Part shown: positions 61,683 to 64,000 of the stretch, piece after piece
Layout of the letters: the number at the start of each line of letters is the position of its first letter
How positions within the stretch are numbered: position 1 is the stretch's first letter
Assembly: GCA_964525935.1 (NCBI GenBank)
Contig: CAZGJZ010000003.1
Span: forward strand, 248,001-312,000
Source: UBA2377 sp964525935
Lineage (GTDB): Bacteria > Verrucomicrobiota > Verrucomicrobiia > Opitutales > Opitutaceae
Direction of reading: 5' to 3'
Length of the DNA: 64,000 nt
Translations under genes and position numbers: made by a program
The notes under the pieces: model-generated
Database searches by the model: none
The model's input: the letters and a program-made list of their open reading frames with translations, nothing else
What the model was told of the DNA's origin: nothing

Positions 61683-62348
61683 ATGTCGTGGACCGAGCAG
61701 CCAATTCATTTCGTGGATTTTGAGGGCGGCCTGACGTCCGGCATCCTCGAGTATGGCGTTGTCACGCTGCAAGGCGGCCGGGTGACGGCGACGCGCACGC
61801 GGTTGTGCCGGCCGACGGGCGGCATCCGGTCCAAGGACGCGGCGGTGCACGGGTTGCACGCGCAGCAATTGGTGGGGCACGCGCCGTTCGCAGATGATTT
61901 TGAGTATTTTGCCCAGCTGCGGGAGACCGGCCCGCTGGCGGCGCATTTTGCGGGGGCGGAAAATTCGCTGATCAAGTCGGTGTGGCCCTATGCGCGGCGG
62001 GCGCCGGATTTCGCGCGGCCCGGGCAGCACACGATGGAGTGGGGACCGTGGATCGATACCGGGGCGATTTACCGGCAGATTTATCCGCAGCTGACCTCGC
62101 TGCGGCTGGCGGATGCGGTGACGGATTGCAGCCTGCAGGCGGAGCTTGAGACACAGGCGGCGGTGCATTGTCCGGCGGATCGCCGGCAATATCACGCGGC
62201 GCTTTACGATGCGTTGGGCGGGGCGTTGCTCCTGGCGTCGCTCGCACGCGAGCCGCAGCTGGCGGGCCTTTCGCTGATGCAACTGCTGGCGCTGAGCACG
62301 CTCGATGGCGAAAAGCGCGATGCGTTGCAGCAGGACAGTTGGTTCTAG
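61683..62348 (+). CDS. DnaQ-like 3'-5' exonuclease fold protein
   Basis: A 221-residue protein. The first acidic pair HFVDFEGG (D-x-E) and a late HCPADRRQYHAALYDALGGALLL (H-x-x-x-x-D) resemble exo I and exo III motifs of the DEDDh exonucleases. GWxxGHxxF-type exo II is replaced by AHFAGAENSLIKSVWP. It may be a proofreading-like or RNA-processing exonuclease. Catalytic completeness is unproven. Confidence 0.75.
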   Translation: MSWTEQPIHFVDFEGGLTSGILEYGVVTLQGGRVTATRTRLCRPTGGIRSKDAAVHGLHAQQLVGHAPFADDFEYFAQLRETGPLAAHFAGAENSLIKSVWPYARRAPDFARPGQHTMEWGPWIDTGAIYRQIYPQLTSLRLADAVTDCSLQAELETQAAVHCPADRRQYHAALYDALGGALLLASLAREPQLAGLSLMQLLALSTLDGEKRDALQQDSWF

Positions 62349-62349
62349 A

Positions 62350-62440
62350 GGCGTAATCGCGGAAGCGCGAAGAAGCGGAAGGACGGAACTGTCGGGGAGA
62401 AGAGAACGGAAGGATCTTCCTGTGCTTCAGTCCTTCGGTG
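62350..62440. repeat. Degenerate period-9 hairpin repeat, extends into WecB/TagA gene end
   Basis: Words TCGCGGAAG/CGCGAAGAA/GCGGAAGGA (62356-62385) are opposed by TTCCTGTGCTTCAGTCCTTCGGTG (about 62415-62439). The right part overlaps the last codons of the convergent glycosyltransferase gene. Confidence 0.5.
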
Positions 62441-63218
62441 CTACCATGATTTCGACCGGATATTTTTTCACACCGGTGAGCTGGGCGCATGTTCGTAATA
62501 CGAACATCGGGTTGTGGACGAGATAGCGGGACGCGAGTCGGCGGGGTTCGAGGCAGAGGCGAAAAAACCACTCGAGTCCGCTGCGTTGTATCCAGCGTGG
62601 GGCCTGGCGCACGCGACCCGAGTGAAAATCGAAGGCCGCGCCCACGCCGATGAGCACGCCGGCGTCGAGTTGCTGCCAATGCGCGGCCATGAAGGCGTCC
62701 TGTTTCGGCGTGCCGAGGCCGATCCACACGACGTCGGGACGCGCGGAGGCGATTTCGGCTTGGAGCCGGGTGAATTCCTCGCCGGTGAGCGGCCGATAGG
62801 GCGGTGCGTGCGTGCCGACGACTTGCAGGCCGGGGAAGCGCGCGGTGAGGCGGAGGCGTAATTCTTCCGCGACGCCGGGCGCGCCACCGTAGAAAAAGTG
62901 CCGCAGGCCCACGGCGCGGCCGGCGTCGCACACGGCGAGCATGAGGTCGGGGCCGTAGACGCGGGTCACGGCCTGGTGGCCTTGACGGTGCGCCATCCAG
63001 ACGAGCGGCATGCCGTCGGGTGTCGTGAGCCAGGAGGCGTTGAGAATTTGGCGGTAGGCGGGATCGTGGCGGGCTTCGCCGATCATATGCACCGTGCAGG
63101 CGCAGATGTAGCCGAGGTGTTTTTGTCCGCGGGTGCCGACGACGAGATCGCGCGCGTGATCGAGCGTGAGCGCCGATACGCCGACGCCGAGCACGTTGTA
63201 GCGCGGGATCCGGGTCAT
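62427..63218 (-). CDS. WecB/TagA/CpsF-family glycosyltransferase
   Basis: A 263-residue GT26 enzyme from ATG 63218. TPDGMPLVW and RVYGPDLM (about 73-100) form the catalytic region, and IGLGTPKQDAFMA is the signature loop, with GVGAAFDFHSGRVRQAPRWIQRSGLEWFFRLCLEPRRL typical of the C-terminus. It transfers ManNAc or a similar sugar to a lipid-linked acceptor in polysaccharide or teichoic-acid-like synthesis. Its start overlaps the stop of the HAD gene (ATGA). Confidence 0.93.
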   Translation of the reverse strand: MTRIPRYNVLGVGVSALTLDHARDLVVGTRGQKHLGYICACTVHMIGEARHDPAYRQILNASWLTTPDGMPLVWMAHRQGHQAVTRVYGPDLMLAVCDAGRAVGLRHFFYGGAPGVAEELRLRLTARFPGLQVVGTHAPPYRPLTGEEFTRLQAEIASARPDVVWIGLGTPKQDAFMAAHWQQLDAGVLIGVGAAFDFHSGRVRQAPRWIQRSGLEWFFRLCLEPRRLASRYLVHNPMFVLRTCAQLTGVKKYPVEIMVAPKD

Positions 63219-63862
63219 GGCGCAAACTTGGTCAGCAATGTGGGCAACGGGCAATCCGCGAGCGAGGCGACGAGCAGATCGGCGTGGCGGAAATCGTGGT
63301 GCCGGGTGGCAGGGCCGGGGCAAACGACAGTGTGGAGATTGGCGCGCTTGGCGGCCGTTGAGCCGGTGTGCGAATCCTCGAACGCAATGGCCTCGTGACC
63401 GCGCAGGCCAAAGTGGTTGAGCGCGAGCCGGTAGAGATCGGGCTCGGGCTTGGGCGAAACGACATCGTCGCGGCAGGCGAGAAAACCGAAGCGGTCGAGC
63501 AGGCCGAGGCGGGCGAGGTGGCGTTCGCAGTGCGCGTGGTTGGAATTGGAAGCGAGGGCGACGTGGAGGGACTGCGCACGGGCGGCGTCCAACAAGGCGA
63601 CGACCCCGGGGAGAACGGTGAGTTCGAGGTCGCGCAAGTGATTGCGCTCGCGGCGCTGGGTTTCGAGGGCGACGCGATCGGCGCGCTTTTCGAAGGCATG
63701 CCACGGGTCGAAGGTGTAGTCGGCATGGCCGACAGAGCGGAGAAAGTGGGCCTCGTCGAAGGTGACTTGGTGTGCGACGTGGACGTCAGCATAGGCGGCG
63801 ATCAGCGCCGACTCGGTATCGAGAATGAGGCCGTCGAAATCAAAAATGAGGGCGCGGATCAT
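63215..63862 (-). CDS. HAD-superfamily phosphatase (beta-phosphoglucomutase-like)
   Basis: A 215-residue HAD hydrolase. Motif I is IFDFDGLILDTES, motif II ALASNSN, motif III KPEPDLYRLAL and motif IV AFEDSHTGSTAAKRA. The helical cap after motif I places it with beta-phosphoglucomutase/phosphatase members. It overlaps both the downstream TagA gene and the upstream membrane protein gene by ATGA, so it is part of one tightly packed operon. Confidence 0.9.
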   Translation of the reverse strand: MIRALIFDFDGLILDTESALIAAYADVHVAHQVTFDEAHFLRSVGHADYTFDPWHAFEKRADRVALETQRRERNHLRDLELTVLPGVVALLDAARAQSLHVALASNSNHAHCERHLARLGLLDRFGFLACRDDVVSPKPEPDLYRLALNHFGLRGHEAIAFEDSHTGSTAAKRANLHTVVCPGPATRHHDFRHADLLVASLADCPLPTLLTKFAP

Positions 63863-64000
63863 GGTGAGACGGAAGGGTTCGCCGCGGGTGGGTGGAGCGC
63901 GTGGCGGGTAATCCAGGCGACGAGGAGGGCGAGGCCGACGAAGGTGAGCAGCCCGCCGTAGGCGAGCGCGGCGTCGGAGCGGACGACGATGGCGATGGCG
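63859..64000 (-). CDS. C-terminal fragment of a membrane protein (5' end beyond window)
   Basis: The last 46 codons of a minus-strand gene read by hand: a hydrophobic helix (AYGGLLTFVGLALLVAWITR) followed by HALHPPAANPSVSP and TGA. The stop overlaps the HAD start as ATGA. It is an integral membrane protein, probably a further member of the operon, but the family cannot be told from this piece. Confidence 0.65.
   Translation of the reverse strand, partial: AIAIVVRSDAALAYGGLLTFVGLALLVAWITRHALHPPAANPSVSP

Overview
The window is a GC-rich (roughly two-thirds G+C by eye), densely coding bacterial chromosome segment. It has about 57 protein genes, no rRNA or tRNA that I can recognise, and no CRISPR array, transposase or integrase. 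PEP-CTERM proteins together with an exosortase-EpsI fusion, a LuxR-type regulator beside them, RNase Y and RNase E/G, QueF, GxGYxYP and NamZ proteins, and many short-period hairpins between genes, suggest a Gram-negative Verrucomicrobiota, most likely Opitutaceae. That placement is an inference from gene content.

Layout. 1-6.9 kb: cell-wall and sugar genes (NamZ, glycerate kinase, GH32, an L-fucose/arabinose isomerase-like protein) with a divergent AraC regulator. 6.9-13 kb: small stress and envelope proteins, an SDR, a rhodanese, a three-gene ATGA-coupled operon (DUF350 membrane protein, glutathionylspermidine-synthase-like ATP-grasp, unknown protein) and an RlmM-like methyltransferase. 13-20 kb: secreted GxGYxYP and beta-helix proteins and methyltransferases. 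20-24.2 kb: an apparent lysine-catabolic operon (uncharacterised enzyme, saccharopine dehydrogenase, ALDH7). 24.8-33.8 kb: sulfate assimilation (cysI-cysH-cysD-cysN-rrf2-cysK-cysE) with divergent siroheme genes (SUMT and a CbiX-type chelatase).

33.9-39.8 kb: three PEP-CTERM genes and a LuxR regulator. All three PEP-CTERM genes carry the same promoter block: a GCTGATNAGC-type dyad followed at once by a -35 TTGTTY, exactly 17 bp, and a -10-like hexamer. A truncated copy of the luxR 5' end in front of the third gene shows that the luxR/promoter/PEP-CTERM unit was duplicated. 39.9-44.9 kb: two PhyH oxygenases, an SDR, and an orphan 575-residue protein of lower G+C. 45-56.5 kb: rng-rodA, then an exopolysaccharide cluster (O-antigen ligase, two GT9, TylF-like methyltransferase, flippase, GT2) ending in the exosortase that presumably sorts the PEP-CTERM proteins. 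56.6-64 kb: rny, queF, a desaturase, a HisN-like phosphatase, an SDR, an exonuclease-like protein, a WecB/TagA glycosyltransferase, a HAD phosphatase and a partial membrane protein.

Across the window the gaps between genes repeatedly hold hairpins whose arms are short tandem words with a period near 9 (CCACGGAnn or CCACGAAnn) or 7 (GTTGAGA). One period-7 tract lies in frame inside a glycosyltransferase gene.
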